Source: Euglena gracilis
Lineage: Eukaryota > Euglenida > Euglenophyceae > Euglenales
Length of the DNA stretch: 64,000 nt
Assembly (NCBI GenBank): GCA_039621445.1
Contig: CP154956.1
Span: 20,425,295 to 20,489,294 of the forward strand
Reading direction: 5' to 3'
Shown: piece by piece, positions 12,701 to 24,912 of the stretch
Layout of the letters: every line of letters starts with the position of its first letter
Numbering within the stretch: position 1 is the first letter of the stretch
The notes under the pieces: generated by a model
Database searches by the model: none
What the model saw: only the letters and a program-made list of their open reading frames with translations
What the model was told of the DNA's origin: nothing
Program-made: the position numbers and the translations under genes

Positions 12701-14352
12701 GTTATTAATATAATAATAACCAATATTATGAGTATAATGACCTACACTTACCATAACATAATCATATTATTAGAATATATATTAATAATAAATATTATTA
12801 GAATACACTATCCATACAATGATAATACATACATACATACATATATATATATGTATGAACATACTATTGTATATTATAAGAATTACCATACTGATGATTA
12901 TAATTACAAATATTACTATTCTTCTTCTTCCTATTAATTATTACCATCACACCACCACCACCATGTATTATATATAAATATTTACAATATATTATAACAA
13001 TTGCAATATGTAATTGCTTTATTACATGTGATAAAATGTATAAAAGTGTATAAAAATGTAATTTTTATTGTATATACCCAAGAAAAAACATGGGTAAACA
13101 CCACACATGAACGCAAAAAAATAAAACTGGTTGCATATAAATTTTCCCCGGGATGCACACTTTTTTTTGCCAGAGAGGACATAAAAACTTCGCCCACTCC
13201 GAGGAATTTTTTTTCATTGTGCAACTATATTCTGCAAATCTGTGTTTGATTAGTTTTTGGGGACATGCTGATTTTCAAAATATGAACTTTGTTGGCAGAA
13301 AATCCCGAAAATTGACAAAAAATTTGGTCTCAAGAAAAAAATCAGAGCCAAAAACGTGGAATTCTCTGTATGTATTGTTTCAAAAATATAATAACCTTTA
13401 GTTGTAAAAAATACATCCCCCCGAACAAAGCCCATGGCTGCAAGGGGCAATACATAAACTTGGGTGGGGTTATTATTCGGATTTTCGCGTCAAGTTATTT
13501 GGATTAAAATCCTGAGGGGGGGGCTATTAACTAGAGGGGGGCTTCGGGGGAGTATTAATTGGGGGGACTAACATACTTCTTCTTAGTCACCAACAAAGAA
13601 ATTATGTCCCGACCAACAAACCTAACACACAGAACAGAAAAGAACAGAAAAATAAAATCAAAGGACAAAAAGAAACAAAAAACAAAAAGGAAAAAAAATA
13701 TCAACACTGCAAAATCCCACACCACGCTTGAGAATGGATTTGAAATGGGAAGGAGAGACAAATAATGCAATAAATGAGAAAAAGTCCCTATCTTTGTTAC
13801 CAATACCAGCTTTATTCACTCAGATGTCATCTTTTTAGAATCACATCCGGGCCACCGTAGACACCGTAGACACTGCCACAATTTGACTGATGTTTGACAG
13901 CAAACTTCACACTTGTGTCGCCTGTGGTGGGAGGACAGTGGGAGGCCTGCCCGAAATGGAATTGGGGTCGGAGGACAACATTTTCCGGAGGAAAATTTTG
14001 CCCCAAATGGCCAAGAGGGACCAATTTTGTTGGCTAGATTACCATACTAGAGATGGTTGGGTTGCATACGGGGGAGGCCGAGGCGCTTGACGAACGTCAT
14101 CGTGACGAGCGACAGGGCCGTCCCCAGCGTGGCCCCGCCCACGAACGCGGTGAAGGTCCGGGCCAGCTCCCAGTGCATGGCCGGCTCGCCCTCCGCCTCC
14201 TCCTCGTGGCACAGCTTGCGCTGGGCCACCTTGAAGGTCAACTCCGCCCCCGACACCACGTACTGCACTGTGGCATCGCCCACCGCGAACACCACCCCTG
14301 CCGGAGGGACGGTGCGGGAATATTCGAGGTCGAAGCGCCATCCGGCAAAACC
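3711..14352 (-). CDS. Mpv17/PMP22-family membrane protein
   Basis: Four-helix membrane protein family of mitochondria, peroxisomes and vacuoles; exact role unknown here. Exons: 14,352-14,070, 12,607 to about 12,493, about 5,413-5,362, about 4,181-4,093, 3,806-3,711. The family layout is visible: GVVFAVGDATVQYV (GD..Q), ELARTFTAFVGGATLGTAL, ILANIVPTELLLLPF (the DQ..P helix), then WPVLFWSFFEP followed by GRRLFRRCLAGMSSVGFF (WP...F..P..R). The first intron is GT-AG (donor GTATGC). The 7-kb intron to 5,413 and the next one are joined at short direct repeats. The last intron (4,092-3,807) begins GCCCAG, ends CTGGCAGC and keeps frame. The protein then runs on past the normal family end (WTMEVDTSAGEW, AHPLLIVAGQVMGNLCW), which is unusual. 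Exon 3,711 ends at a GT donor, so at least one more exon follows. The first exon is uncertain. Confidence 0.72.
3807..4092 (-). other. Mpv17-family gene intron, nonconventional
   Basis: 286 bases, beginning GCCCAG and ending CTGGCAGC. It links NRYPEKQ to WTMEVD in frame. Confidence 0.65.
4790..5125. repeat. TTTCTTATAGGTGGG repeat cluster
   Basis: About eight copies of GTTTCTTATAGGTGGGGG, with one inverted copy at 4,797, around a CTTCGGCGCCTTTGGCGCCG hairpin at 4,949. In an intron of the Mpv17-family gene. Confidence 0.85.
5946..12284. mobile_element. Long CTTAG-ended inverted-repeat element A
   Basis: Inverted ends of 26 bases (5,946-5,971 and 12,259-12,284), starting CTTAGACGGCC, flanked by a perfect 5-base duplication ATAAT. 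It lies in the 7-kb intron of the Mpv17-family gene. About twelve copies of a palindrome near AATGCGCANNTGCGCATT occur, for example at 6,437, 6,473, 6,521, 6,830, 7,501, 7,922, 8,191, 8,219, 8,318 and 11,924. They are missing from 8,633-11,608, which is a second element inserted later. No transposase-like frame is seen, so it is probably non-autonomous. Superfamily unknown. Confidence 0.85.
8633..11608. mobile_element. CTTAG-ended element B, nested in element A
   Basis: Inverted ends begin CTTAGGCGGCC, with an AATTCGCA block following (8,633-8,657 and 11,584-11,608). Flanks are TGCAT and AGCAT, an imperfect 5-base duplication. Inside are some 15 to 18 copies of TTTGCGCAAATGCGCA-type palindromes, often extended to TGTTTATTTGCGCA, clustered at 8,680-9,470 and 10,425-10,940 near each end. 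A GC-rich open stretch at 10,080-10,310 (+) is the only coding-like sequence and resembles nothing I know. Confidence 0.85.
12640..13090. repeat. AT-rich low-complexity tract
   Basis: ATTATTA, TACATA and ATATAT runs in the first certain intron of the Mpv17-family gene. No coding signal. Confidence 0.85.
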
Positions 14353-14675
14353 CTAAAAAAAAAGACCAAAGAGCCAGGGAACCAGAAAAAATTGCGTGGA
14401 TTGCATGAAAACGCAATCGAAAATGCCCCAACCCGATCGATGTGTACAATTGAGAAAACCAACCAAGGGTCACAAGCTGCGAAGTCAGGGGAATGAAGCC
14501 CAGCCTAAAGACCACAATTGCACAATCGAACAGGTTTGGTTTGGACGATCGTCACTGTAGAATTTCGTGATTTCATAGAGGAAAAAAACACCCAAAAACA
14601 TTCCAAACTGGAGGTACACCCGTACCCCTGCATTGCAATATCATTGTGAAACAGGCAGCGTCCACTTGTCATCAC

Positions 14676-14761
14676 CGTTTTCGGAGCAGGGGCAGGGGGA
14701 CACCGAAGACGATGGCATGGGTGGAGGTGGTGAGGGCCTCCGACCAGTCCTGCGAGACCAT
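14676..14761 (-). CDS. Candidate first exon of the Mpv17-family gene
   Basis: An ATG at 14,761 opens a frame reading MVSQDWSEALTTSTHAIVFG, followed by a GTGATG donor at 14,675. Third positions are GC-rich. It sits 320 bases upstream of the first certain exon, but joining the GT donor to the AG before 14,352 gives the wrong phase. Either the junction is nonconventional or this is not coding. Confidence 0.3.
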
Positions 14762-14765
14762 TCAC

Positions 14766-16093
14766 ATGGCCGCCCGCGGCCGATCCCGCACGGGCGTGGG
14801 GGCCTATGGCTCAGCCATGTGTGAAGGGAGGGCCTGGGCCGAGGAGCGGGGTCCTCAGAGGAGACAGCCGACCAGAGAGTCCAGAGACCGGCCGCAGCAC
14901 ACTGATGGAGGGCACTGATACCCCCCGCCTACCTTTCGAAGCATCAAATATGCCGCTTGGGGGGGGAGTAGGGGCAAAATCTGATCAGGAGGCAAACGTT
15001 CAACTGCTCTCGCAATGAACACATTTGTAACGCGAGGTTTCTGCCCCGGGAAACGGCATGTTTTGGTGGACTCAGTGGCAACAACATATGGACTTGAAAG
15101 AACAACAATAGAACCGAAGATGTTTGAGGCTTTGTGTGGGGCAGGCTACCTACCATCTGTGACTGTGATTTGAATCTTTACTTGGAGAGAATGGGTGGGG
15201 GGATTTGAGGAAACGTGGGTTTCCCAGTGCTGCAACCTGTATGAAACAACGGCCTTCCAGAAAACACACCACAAACAAAAAATTACGACAAACAAACATT
15301 ACGATCAAAAAAAACACGAAACTTTTTTTATATTTTTGATAAAATTTTGATTTTGGAAAAGTTAACTTTGATAAAAATTTTATTTGGGAATTTTTCAAAT
15401 GGAAACAGTTTAATTTTAGCAATTTTTTTGGAGAAAATGTGAAATTATGAAATAATCACGGATTTTCTGTGAGACAGAAAATATGAAATTATGAAATAAT
15501 CACGGATTTTCTGTGAGACAGATTCTTTAACTTTCCTTCCTTTCTGTCGAAAATGGATTCTCATTCTGTTCCACGTGTCGTTTTAAATGAGGTTGAGTCT
15601 GTCAAACCGAAACCACATGTGTGGACGGATGCCTACACAAAGACAGTGACTGATTGGGCTCGCCACCATGGTATTCGTGGTGCCATCGATCGACATTTGC
15701 AAAACCGTTGGAAACCGACGGGGCGAGGAAAAACTTTGATAAAATTTGGGCAATTTATCAAAATTTTTGTTTATATTTTTGTTTGTGCTGCACTTTTTTG
15801 CAGCTGTGGTCGGCATTACTGTCGCCTGGTGACTTCCTTTCATGCGACTCCAGCAAGCACCTCAGTTTGGGGGGGGGTGAAAGCAATAGTCGGTTTCTAA
15901 AAAACCCTCCCCAATTCTCGGAGACTGATGGCTGTGTGAGCCTGCCACTTGCCAAATGATTGCAAGAACCATACAACCCGTCTGGTGTGTCCCCTGCATC
16001 GTTGGGCTGGTCCGAAGAGTGCCCCGCCGACGCAACGGCTGCTACGCAACTCGATGCGCTGCGCATGGTGATTGATAGGGGGGTCTGATAGGT
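14766..16093. other. Spacer between RCE1 and the Mpv17-family gene
   Basis: AT-rich at 15,240-15,550, including a 35-base direct repeat ending GATTTTCTGTGAGACAGA (15,441 and 15,484). No gene recognised. Confidence 0.5.
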
Positions 16094-19000
16094 TCACAGG
16101 TAATAGAAAGAGTTGCAGAGCCGGCCAAGATCAACGGTCAACACGACGCCCCAGAACCCGGCGAGGCCCAAGACGTATGCCAGGCCAACAGGCACCGCGT
16201 AGGGCTCCCCTGTGAACAGCAAGAAAATTGGGTGACGGAAGGGAGGGGGCACGAGGCCGGGGGAAAGGCCGCTGGCTGGTTGGACCCTCCCGTCAAGTTC
16301 GTTGTTTCAGCCAACGATTCACCGGAGGACCAACAGGGGGAAATCCCATACACAATTCCGTAAATAAAGAGAACTGAAACACACTCGAGGGGGCACACAC
16401 TGCGGTGAGTACCACTGCTATCAACGCAGGCGGAAGGGGAAATGACACCGTGACCATTTGGAACTTTTGGACCATTTTGGCTGGAAAAAGGCCCTTTTTG
16501 TATAGAATGGCCGCCGTGTCAAATTCACTTTCCCTTCAGCCAGTGTTCTCAGGGGCTGCCACATGGTACTGTTCAAAGAAGGTGTCCAGTGCTGCTCCCC
16601 GCAGAGCTGCTCGCCCCCCTTCCGTGGGGCTGGGTTTGGCTTGCAATATGGAAGGGAACAGAAAAGGGAAAAATTCTACCCTCACATGACCTCAATTAGT
16701 TTAGAACTCCTATTCTATTGGAGGGAGACTCTTTGAGGAACTAGATTCCACATTTCCCCCTGGTTTGCTTTGTGCTAAGTAAGTCGGCCGACAGGCAATG
16801 AGAATAGAGTCAGGGGACGTACATTTCCATACACTGGCTTGATTGTGGTTTCATGATTATTGACACCAAACAGAAGAAAATGGCGGCAAGTTTTAAGGAG
16901 CAACAACAGATAAACGTGGAAACTATGCATTTGAGAAAATTAGGAGCTGCCAAACCAGGCCTGGAGTCTTTGACTCTTTGACTCAGAGAAAATTTTTGGA
17001 CAGGTTAACCTTGGAAGATCGTTACATGTTTCATAAAGAAGACGTGTTTGTAGAGGGCAAAAGAAATCCATGCATTTTAGGGTCAAAACATTCACAGAAG
17101 CAGTGGAGATGGCGGGGGGGGGGGGCACTGCTGTGTGGGGGGCGGCCGGTGTGTACAATGAGTGTGCACACACCACCATATGAGCTGGCAAAGGCTTGGG
17201 GGCTGGGGTTGGGGATGACCCACCAACTGGTCAGGTGCGGTGCCTCACTACTTACAGCCCCCACTGTAGGTTTCTGAAAACTTGCCCAACTGTGGGGCGG
17301 CCAGGCTTTGCTTTAAGACCTGGGGGGTCCACTAGCTAGCCAGTTTACCAGCCACTAGAAAAAATCCACTACCTAGACCCCTCCACCGCAGGGAAGTCCC
17401 GGGGTCCCCCCTCCTGACCGGAAAGCGATTTCCTGCGGCGCTGCTTGCCGAGGTGGAAATGGTATTTTTAATGGGTGTTTTGTGTGATTTTGTCCAAAAA
17501 ACTTCAAAAAATGCCAAAAATGGGCATTTAATTGCAAGTTTTTTTTCCGGGAACAAAAAGGCGTTTCAGGCCAGTTACCGGGAAGAAATATCCAGCTAGC
17601 TTCCTTGCTGGCGGCGGTGCAGTCCCCTTGCGGGTCCACTAGTATCCCAATAATTTTAGATAGCCCCCCCCCCCCCCGGGGGGTACCAAACCCTTAGGAA
17701 GGGGGGGGCACCAGCAAAAATGAAAAACCAGACCTTTTCAAAATACCAACCCTTCAAAATGGGGACCCCGGGGGAGGGGTGTGCCCCCACCCACCGCGCC
17801 CGGCACAGCCTGTGCCGCGCGGTGGGTGGGGGGGCACACCCCCAGGGGGGACACCCCAAAAATTGGGGCATTAAAAATTCTTGGCGTGGCTTCCGGCTTG
17901 GCCCAGAGACCCCCCTCCCACCCGGAGGTCTTCCGCAGTTACCGTCGAAGAAAGGAGGTAGAAAAGGGGTCTTGGGGGGGGGATGGGAGGGGCAAAAAAA
18001 GGACAAAAATGCGACTAAAAAAATGGATGGTGTGCGTCGCGCCAAAAAAAACAAACATAAACCAAAATGGTTCTAGGTTTCTAAAAAAATTCTTAATTTT
18101 TTCTTGAAAACGCGCCACAAAATTAGCCTCGAGGGCCTTTACAAAAGATGGGAGGGACTTGCACAACGGTGGTGCTTTGACAAAGTTAAACAGAGCTGTC
18201 CCCAGGGAAACAGAGGGTGACACACCCCGGAACGAGAGGTCGGGGGGCCGAGGTAGCAATAGAGTACATACGGGAAGGCACAGCCAGGGTGAACCGCAGT
18301 ACAGCCCGAAGACGAAGGTCAGAAGTCGGTCTTGCTCAGTTGGTGTGGGGACGGCAGGTAAAAGGCACGAAAAAATGAAAGGTATCCGCCAGACAAAAAG
18401 GCTATGCTGCAATAAAAACCGAAAAAACCGGAAGAATTGAACAAACAAAATGATTGCTGCAATTAAAACTGGAAAACGAGAACGATGGATGGGCACTGGA
18501 AAAATAAATAATGATCAATAGGTTTAGGTTTATTTTTTCAATCCAAAATACTCTTGTGAACCGTGTGTGGCTTGTGTTTGAATTGGTGTGTGTGTGTGTT
18601 TGTATGGCGCAACGGGTGAGGGTGGGGTGGGGTGGGTGGGGTGGGGGGTGGGTGGGTGGGGGGGAGGGGGGGGTGTGGGCAGGTGGAGATGCATTAATAC
18701 GTGATTGGCACCTGGTCTGATATGAGAGTTATGTTTTTTTGGGGAAGGGCTTGTCTTGATGGGGGAATGTTGTGCAGGTGGTTGGCTTGGCGGCAGGGGG
18801 CCGCAGCCGGAACACGACTGGCGCCCCCCCTCGCGGGTCCACTAGTATTCCATAGGCCAATTTTCATAGCCCCCCCCCCCCCCGGGGGGGTACCAAAACC
18901 TCAAGAAGCCTGGTGGGGGCCGACCACCTCAAAGCCAAGAATCCTAATCTTGATAAAAGAAACCCAACCAGACCTTTCTCAAAATACACCCCTTCCCCCT

Positions 19001-21587
19001 TGGGGACCCCCCCGGGGGGGAGGGGGTGTGCCCCCACCCACCGCGCCCGGCCCAGGGGGGGACACCCCAAAATTGGGGCATTTCCCATAAAATTCTCGGC
19101 GTGGCTTCCGGCCCAGACTACCCCCCTCCCACCCCGGGAGGTCTTCCGAGTTACTCCCCCCCCGTCTAAGAACCGGAAAAGACGGGTAAGAACCTGGGGG
19201 GGGGGGAGGGGTGCTTGGGCAAGGCATAAAAATGCGACTAAAAAAATCTGGTTCTTCGCGCCAAAAAAAATCACCTTATTTTGATGGCCCACTGTTGTGC
19301 GTACAGGCATTTGGATGCAAAAATCAACAATACCCCACCAAATTAGGCTTCACAGGTTTCTAAAACCTCGAAATTCTTCGAGAATTTTTTCTTGAAAACG
19401 CGCACAAAAATTAGCCTCCTTGAGAAGAGCACCTTTACAAAGATGGGAGGGACTTGCACAACGGTGGTGCTTTGACAAAGGGGGGCAAACAGAAGCCTGT
19501 CCCCAGCTCAGGATCACACAGAGGGTGACACACCCCGGAACGAGAGGTCGGGCGGGCCGAGGTAGTTGCAGTACATGTGGAGGAGGAAAGCAGCGGGCAG
19601 CGACGCCGTGGCCAGGTACACGAACCCGCAGTACAGCCCGAAGACGAAGGTCATCCCCAGCTGCCCCCTGCACCCCTCTCGCGACGCCGGCAAAAGGGTT
19701 ACCGAAAAAAACCTGGGGGAAAATGCAGTTCCCAGCCAAAAATTGCTTGCTGCAATTTTTTTTTAAACGTCTGGTACTGGAGAAAATTGATGATTCCACA
19801 AAAAAATGGACTAACGAGATGCGATGGACCACTGGAAAAAAATAAATAATGATTCAATATATAAGGTTTATTTTTTTCAATCCCAATTCTTGCAAACGCA
19901 ACGTGCTTGAAGGCTTGTGAATTGTGTGTGTGTGTGTGTGTGTATGTGCACACAGGCGCGCACATTTGTGTGTGTGTGTGTGTGTGGGTGGGTGGGTGGG
20001 TGGGTGTATGGGTGAGGGGGTGGTCTATGTGCAGGTGTGTGATGCATGTGGATGCGTGCGTTCATTAACATGCCTTGGTCACCTCTTCTTTTGCCTTAAA
20101 CCTCTGAAGATCTTCTTTAGCATTGGCTGGAGAGGGCTTGCTTACTTCGCCTCGCCAGAGAGAAGAAAGGGCACAGCCCCGGGGTTGCCTGGCTGGAATG
20201 GCGGCGCTGGGCCAATGACAAGGGGGCCGCAGCCGGAACACTACTGGCGGCCACGCCCGCTGCCAGGGGATTCCCTCCCGGCCATGCCGTGGCGCACCGG
20301 GGCGTCAGAGGGTCAGAGGGGGGAGGGGGCCGCTTCACATCGTTCAAAAAGCAACCCACTCACTCCCGCATCCCCCCGGAGGTCCGTTGGGCGACTGACT
20401 GCTGCATTTGGGCCCGAACCTCCCCCCACCCGGGAAATTTTGGGTTTCAGGTTTGGATGGTATTACCCACAGGTGTGGCCCTCGAGGAAAAGCACCCAAG
20501 AATCAAACTGAAAAAAATATGTTTTATGAGTGGAGTGGGGGGGTCGTTAGAAAAATTTTCCCTGCATTGAACCAATATCGTATACCTACGTGCAATATAT
20601 ACCTAATATGTGTACGTGTAATATATACCTAATATGTGTACGTGCAATATATACCTAATATGTGTACGTGTAATATATACCTAATATGTGTACGTGCAAT
20701 ATATACCTAATATGTGTACGTGCAATATATACCTAATATGTGTACGTGTAATATATACCTACCTGCATCTAATGTCTAATATCCAATATCGAATACGTAT
20801 ATCTAATCCTAATCCTAATCTGACTGGGGGGGGGTGTCGTTGGAGAGCCCAGCTCCACGTGTGGCCAAACTATTTTTTGCCCGGCCCCGAATAAAAACCA
20901 CCGGCGTTGTGTCATCGCATGTTCCTGGCGCACCCGCTCGTACAGGTGGTGGGCGTGGGCAAGGCTGAAATACAGCGCTGACAGCAGCAGTGTCCCTGTG
21001 GAGGCACGGGCGGGATGGCATGCCGACCCATGGGCGCCACAGACAGCCACTGTGGCGGCCAGATGGGCACCCTGTCGACGTTTGCCAGTCGGGTGTCCTG
21101 CGCTCCGGCTGTGATCGACGTTGTGCCACTGCCCCAATTGGGAACTGCAACGTGGGGAGGCTCGTGCGATGTTGTGCGTGCGACGCGACAGTTCGGCCGG
21201 GCAGCGCGCATGCCACACCGTGGCGGGACACGCCGGAGCCGTACAGGCAGTAGCAGACGGCCATCCGATAGACGATCTCCTCCGTCGGACTCGGGCTGCG
21301 CAAACCGCCGCGGCTTGATTCAACTGCAAAAACCCATCTGCGGGTTCTAAATTCTGTCAAGACCGGCTTCTTGTGCTGGGAACGAAAGCCAACAAAACGT
21401 CAGGAAGACCTGTGCTCCAGGTTTGTTCGTTGCAGAAGTTCATCTGCCTCTGGGCTTAGGGGTATGCTGCAAACCGACCTTGATTCTTAAAACATACTTC
21501 CTTTTTACCTCTTTTCCAGACTGAGACAACCAAAACAGGTACTTTAAATTCACCCAGTCTGATGCCCCAGGGCCTCATGCATATCTT

Positions 21588-21623
<36 letters not shown>

Positions 21624-24528
21624 AAACGTGACCGAGGGGATGCCTTGCTGCGCAGCTTTCCTGGGCCCTTCATGCTCATTGGGAAGGCTGCTGGAGGTTT
21701 GCGCCGCCCGAGTCAGGGGACCTGCAAAGCAAAACGCCGCGTTGGCAAAGAGCGCTGCTCGGACCCTGCAGGAGTTCTTTCTCACAAATGAAGCCCAGTG
21801 TGCTACTGCTGTGTGCGGTGCCAGGCTGTGTGCACAGCCTGGAGGGGGGGGGTCAGCAAAGGGCTGATTTCTACTCAAATCAATTAAACTACCATTCCAT
21901 GTAGCATTAAAAACAAGTTGGAGTGAATCTTTTTTTTTTAAAAAGGGGGGCCGGCTGGCCAGCGGCTGGTGCCTTCCAAGCTTGCACAAACCAAAAACGG
22001 ACCCACATGAGCCCAGGTGCACACCAACGAAGTACTGGCGCACCGCCTGCAGCTCCTGCAGGGTCTTGCCCCGCTTCCAACAGAGCCGCACGTCGGCCAG
22101 GAAGGTGGCCGCCACGTCGCTGGGGTTGAGCAGTCCTGGGCGGCACACCGACAAGGGGCGCCCCCTCGCGTCGGGTCAGGTCGTGGGGGCAGTTTGGCAT
22201 TCCCGGGGTTACGTTTGTTTGCTGGCTGGCTGGAGGGGGACCCCCCCCCCGGGGGGGGATGGGTCCCCTCTGGCTTAAGAAAACCCCTGCTGGGCATCCT
22301 AAGTGATTTACATTTTGGTATACACCCAGACACTTACATGATGTCGACCAAAAGTCGGTGCAGTGTGAGGCGTGAGATCAGCAGGCACGAGACATGCTCG
22401 TGCAGGGTAAACCGTTTCCCTCCCCGGCAACATTGGGTCACCCGGAAAATCGGGCCAATCCTTTCCAATCAAAACTCAACATCACCTCCCCCACCCCTCA
22501 GAGCAGCCCCCCCCCCCACGTGTCTGGGTCCGCATCGCACTGCCACCACCCGGGGGCCGGGGCACCTCGGCAGTGGAGGAGGGCCAGGGGGCCGAGGAAG
22601 AGGCAGGAGTTGAGGGCCAGCGCGAAGGGCACAGCGAGGGGGTGGCCGCCCAGCCCGAGGCACTGCCACACCGACGCCTGCGGGCGGAGCGACCCGCGGG
22701 CTGGCCCGCCCCCATAGGGGGCAAGGGCGGGGGACAAGCTGCATTTGACTGGGCCTGGCTTCTGTTTACCAACCCCGGTCCAGGCACAGCCCCACCCGGG
22801 GGGGGGGGGTCGGTTTTGGGTCCCGGTGTCTACCGACCCACCCAAATTTCTCTTGAAAATGGCCATTTTTGGGCCCTGGCGCCTTTGGCACTGGGGAGTG
22901 TGCTACATCACTACCCACCCTTCCCCCGGGTCGAAAATGCCCCCCCCCCCCGGTGAAACTTTCCATCAAAAGAAGTCTGGACCAGCCCCCCCCCCCCGGG
23001 CTTAAATTGTCTCGAGGGAGGTCGTGGGCTTTTGACCCACGACCTCCATTGACGGCATTCCATTGACCTAGGGGTGAAGTACTTTCCTGCCCAGGCTCCG
23101 AATCTTGCCCAAAATGGGCTTTTCTGGGCTGGGGACGAAGATGTCAGAAGTGCATGGGGTGGGTGTCCAGGCACTTTTGGCCATGTGCCCTCCCGCCTGC
23201 TCCCCCCCCCCCCTGAGGGGTCAGATCTGGGTTCCCTGGAGTGCCAATTCGACCAAGGCTGCAGTTCGTGGAATTGTGAATGAAAAGACTGCAAAAATCG
23301 GCTGAGTGAAAAATTGGAGCAGGAAATATTTGGCAGTCAAATGGTAAAAGAAACATTTGGCGGCCTCTGGCAAAAAGAATCGAGAAAAATTTTGGACTTG
23401 GAGGGCTGCTCAAGGACATAAACTTTGGAATATATGTTTGTCAAATTAGGAGTTTAGAATGAAAGATGGAGGATAACAACAAAAAAAAATGAATTTCTTG
23501 GGCTTCAAATTAGGAAACTTCTCCAAACAAGCACCACTTTGTAAACACAATGGAAAAATGGTGAAAACTTTCAAAAAATTATGGGGGAAAATTTGGAGAC
23601 ATAGGTCAGAAAAATTTTGGCGATCACGTTCTGCCACTTTGCCCAACCCAATTTGTACACCTTCGTTCCCTGTATTTAAACCATCTTGTTATCTTTAAAA
23701 CCTTTAACAATCCTAACCCATCATGCAATTTCAATTAATACCCCACATCACCAATAGCACGATGCCGATCAATTGTTTCAACATCACCTCCCTAGCGATT
23801 ATCTCCATTTGTATTGAAAATTATGCAGCAGTTCTGTGGGACAGGAAGGGCATTTGCCTTCTGCTCTGCTTGGATAGACGACGGCGGGTCAGCCAGGGCA
23901 CCTCTCGGACTGCGCCCAGGGATGCCAGCTGGCTGGGCTGGACGGCGGCAACAGTGGCGATGGAGACCGCGGACATAAGCAGTGTGCTTTTGAATCTGCA
24001 CACACACATACAAACACACAGATAAACACACAGAGATACACATGCATAGATGAACACACTTATACACAATCAAACACACAGAGACACACACAGAGATGCA
24101 CACACAGAGAAATACACACAGATACACACACATGCACACACACACAGACCCAGACACACACACACAACGATAGACACACACAGACACCCACACAGAGCAC
24201 AACACAAAGAGATACAAAAAGAGAGATTCACACACACGCAGATAAACACACCGATACATACACACAGTGAGAGATACACAGACATAGAAACACACACTAA
24301 CACACAGAGGCACTCACACAGATATACACACAGAGAAAGAGACACCCAGATGGGAGCTGAGCTGATGGAAAGAGAAAAAGGTGGTGACAGCCCCCCTCCC
24401 CCGAAGCCGCGCGGGGGTAGGGTCCCTCCGGCTTAAGAAATCCCTGCACACACAACACACAGATACACACACAAAACAACTTAATACAACTTAATACAAT
24501 ACGCGCGCGCACACACACACACGCACGA

Positions 24529-24567
<39 letters not shown>

Positions 24568-24912
24568 ACACACACACACACACACGCACACACACACACA
24601 CAGACACACACCACACCACACACACACACAGACACACACACGTACGCAGACAGACAGACACACACACACACACACCACACCGTAGCACAACACAAAAACA
24701 ACACAAAAACAGCACAGCACAACACAACACAACACAAAATACAACACAGCACAACACAACATAGCGCACACACAACGCAACACCAGCAACACACACACAC
24801 ACACACAGACAAGCACACACCGGTTGCAGATAGTCCGCTCATCGTCCCGCTTCAGTACAGTGGCCTCCTTGAACAGCCACATGGTGGCGACGAAGCCCCC
24901 CGCCAGCGCCAT
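16094..24912 (-). CDS. RCE1: CAAX prenyl protease 2 (RCE1), 8 exons
   Basis: Endoplasmic reticulum membrane glutamic protease that removes the -AAX tripeptide from prenylated proteins such as Ras. Exons: 24,912-24,821, 23,995-23,902, 22,677-22,566, 22,135 to about 22,026, about 21,296-21,234, 20,995-20,902, 19,667-19,534, 16,209-16,094 (stop TGA). Motifs: [12 protein letters not shown] after the first membrane segment; [20 protein letters not shown] (the EExxxR catalytic glutamates); [14 protein letters not shown] (FxxxH); [10 protein letters not shown] (HxxxN); [10 protein letters not shown] at the C-terminus. All catalytic residues are present. Length is about 270 aa against 329 in human. 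Most introns are GT-AG; intron 5 appears to be GC-AG (donor at 21,233), and the exon 4/5 junction could not be phased. The start is uncertain: the frame stays open upstream to about 25,100, and a further exon near 25,140-25,250 is possible. A broken copy of exon 7 lies in intron 7. Confidence 0.9.
17630..20250. repeat. Tandem duplication around RCE1 exon 7
   Basis: The segment from about 17,630 (cgggtccactagtat) to 18,832 matches 18,833 to about 20,250. Both carry the poly(C)/poly(G) block, the CCCACCCACCGCGCCCGG box, exon 7 sequence, an AAATAAATAATGAT stretch, a GT/GGGT microsatellite and GGGGGCCGCAGCCGGAACAC. The right copy holds the working exon. Confidence 0.75.
18224..18325 (-). pseudogene. 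Decayed duplicate of RCE1 exon 7
   Basis: Inside RCE1 intron 7, this stretch still reads [10 protein letters not shown] at one end and [14 protein letters not shown] at the other, as in the true exon at 19,667-19,534. The middle is shortened and the frame is lost, so the HxxxN catalytic segment is missing. The C-rich acceptor and AG that precede the true exon are not recognisable. It belongs to a tandem duplication of about 1.2 to 1.4 kb (see 17,630-20,250). Confidence 0.8.
20584..20765. repeat. 26-base tandem repeat, about 6.5 copies
   Basis: Unit near AATATATACCTAATATGTGT plus ACGTGY, in RCE1 intron 6. Alternate units differ by T or C at one position. Confidence 0.95.
23998..24822. repeat. 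CA-rich microsatellite, two blocks
   Basis: ACACAG-type repeat at 24,000-24,350, then CA and ACAACA repeats at 24,440-24,822. In the sense strand of RCE1 intron 1 this is GT-rich and starts at the donor itself; a short poly(C)-flanked piece separates the blocks. Confidence 0.95.
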
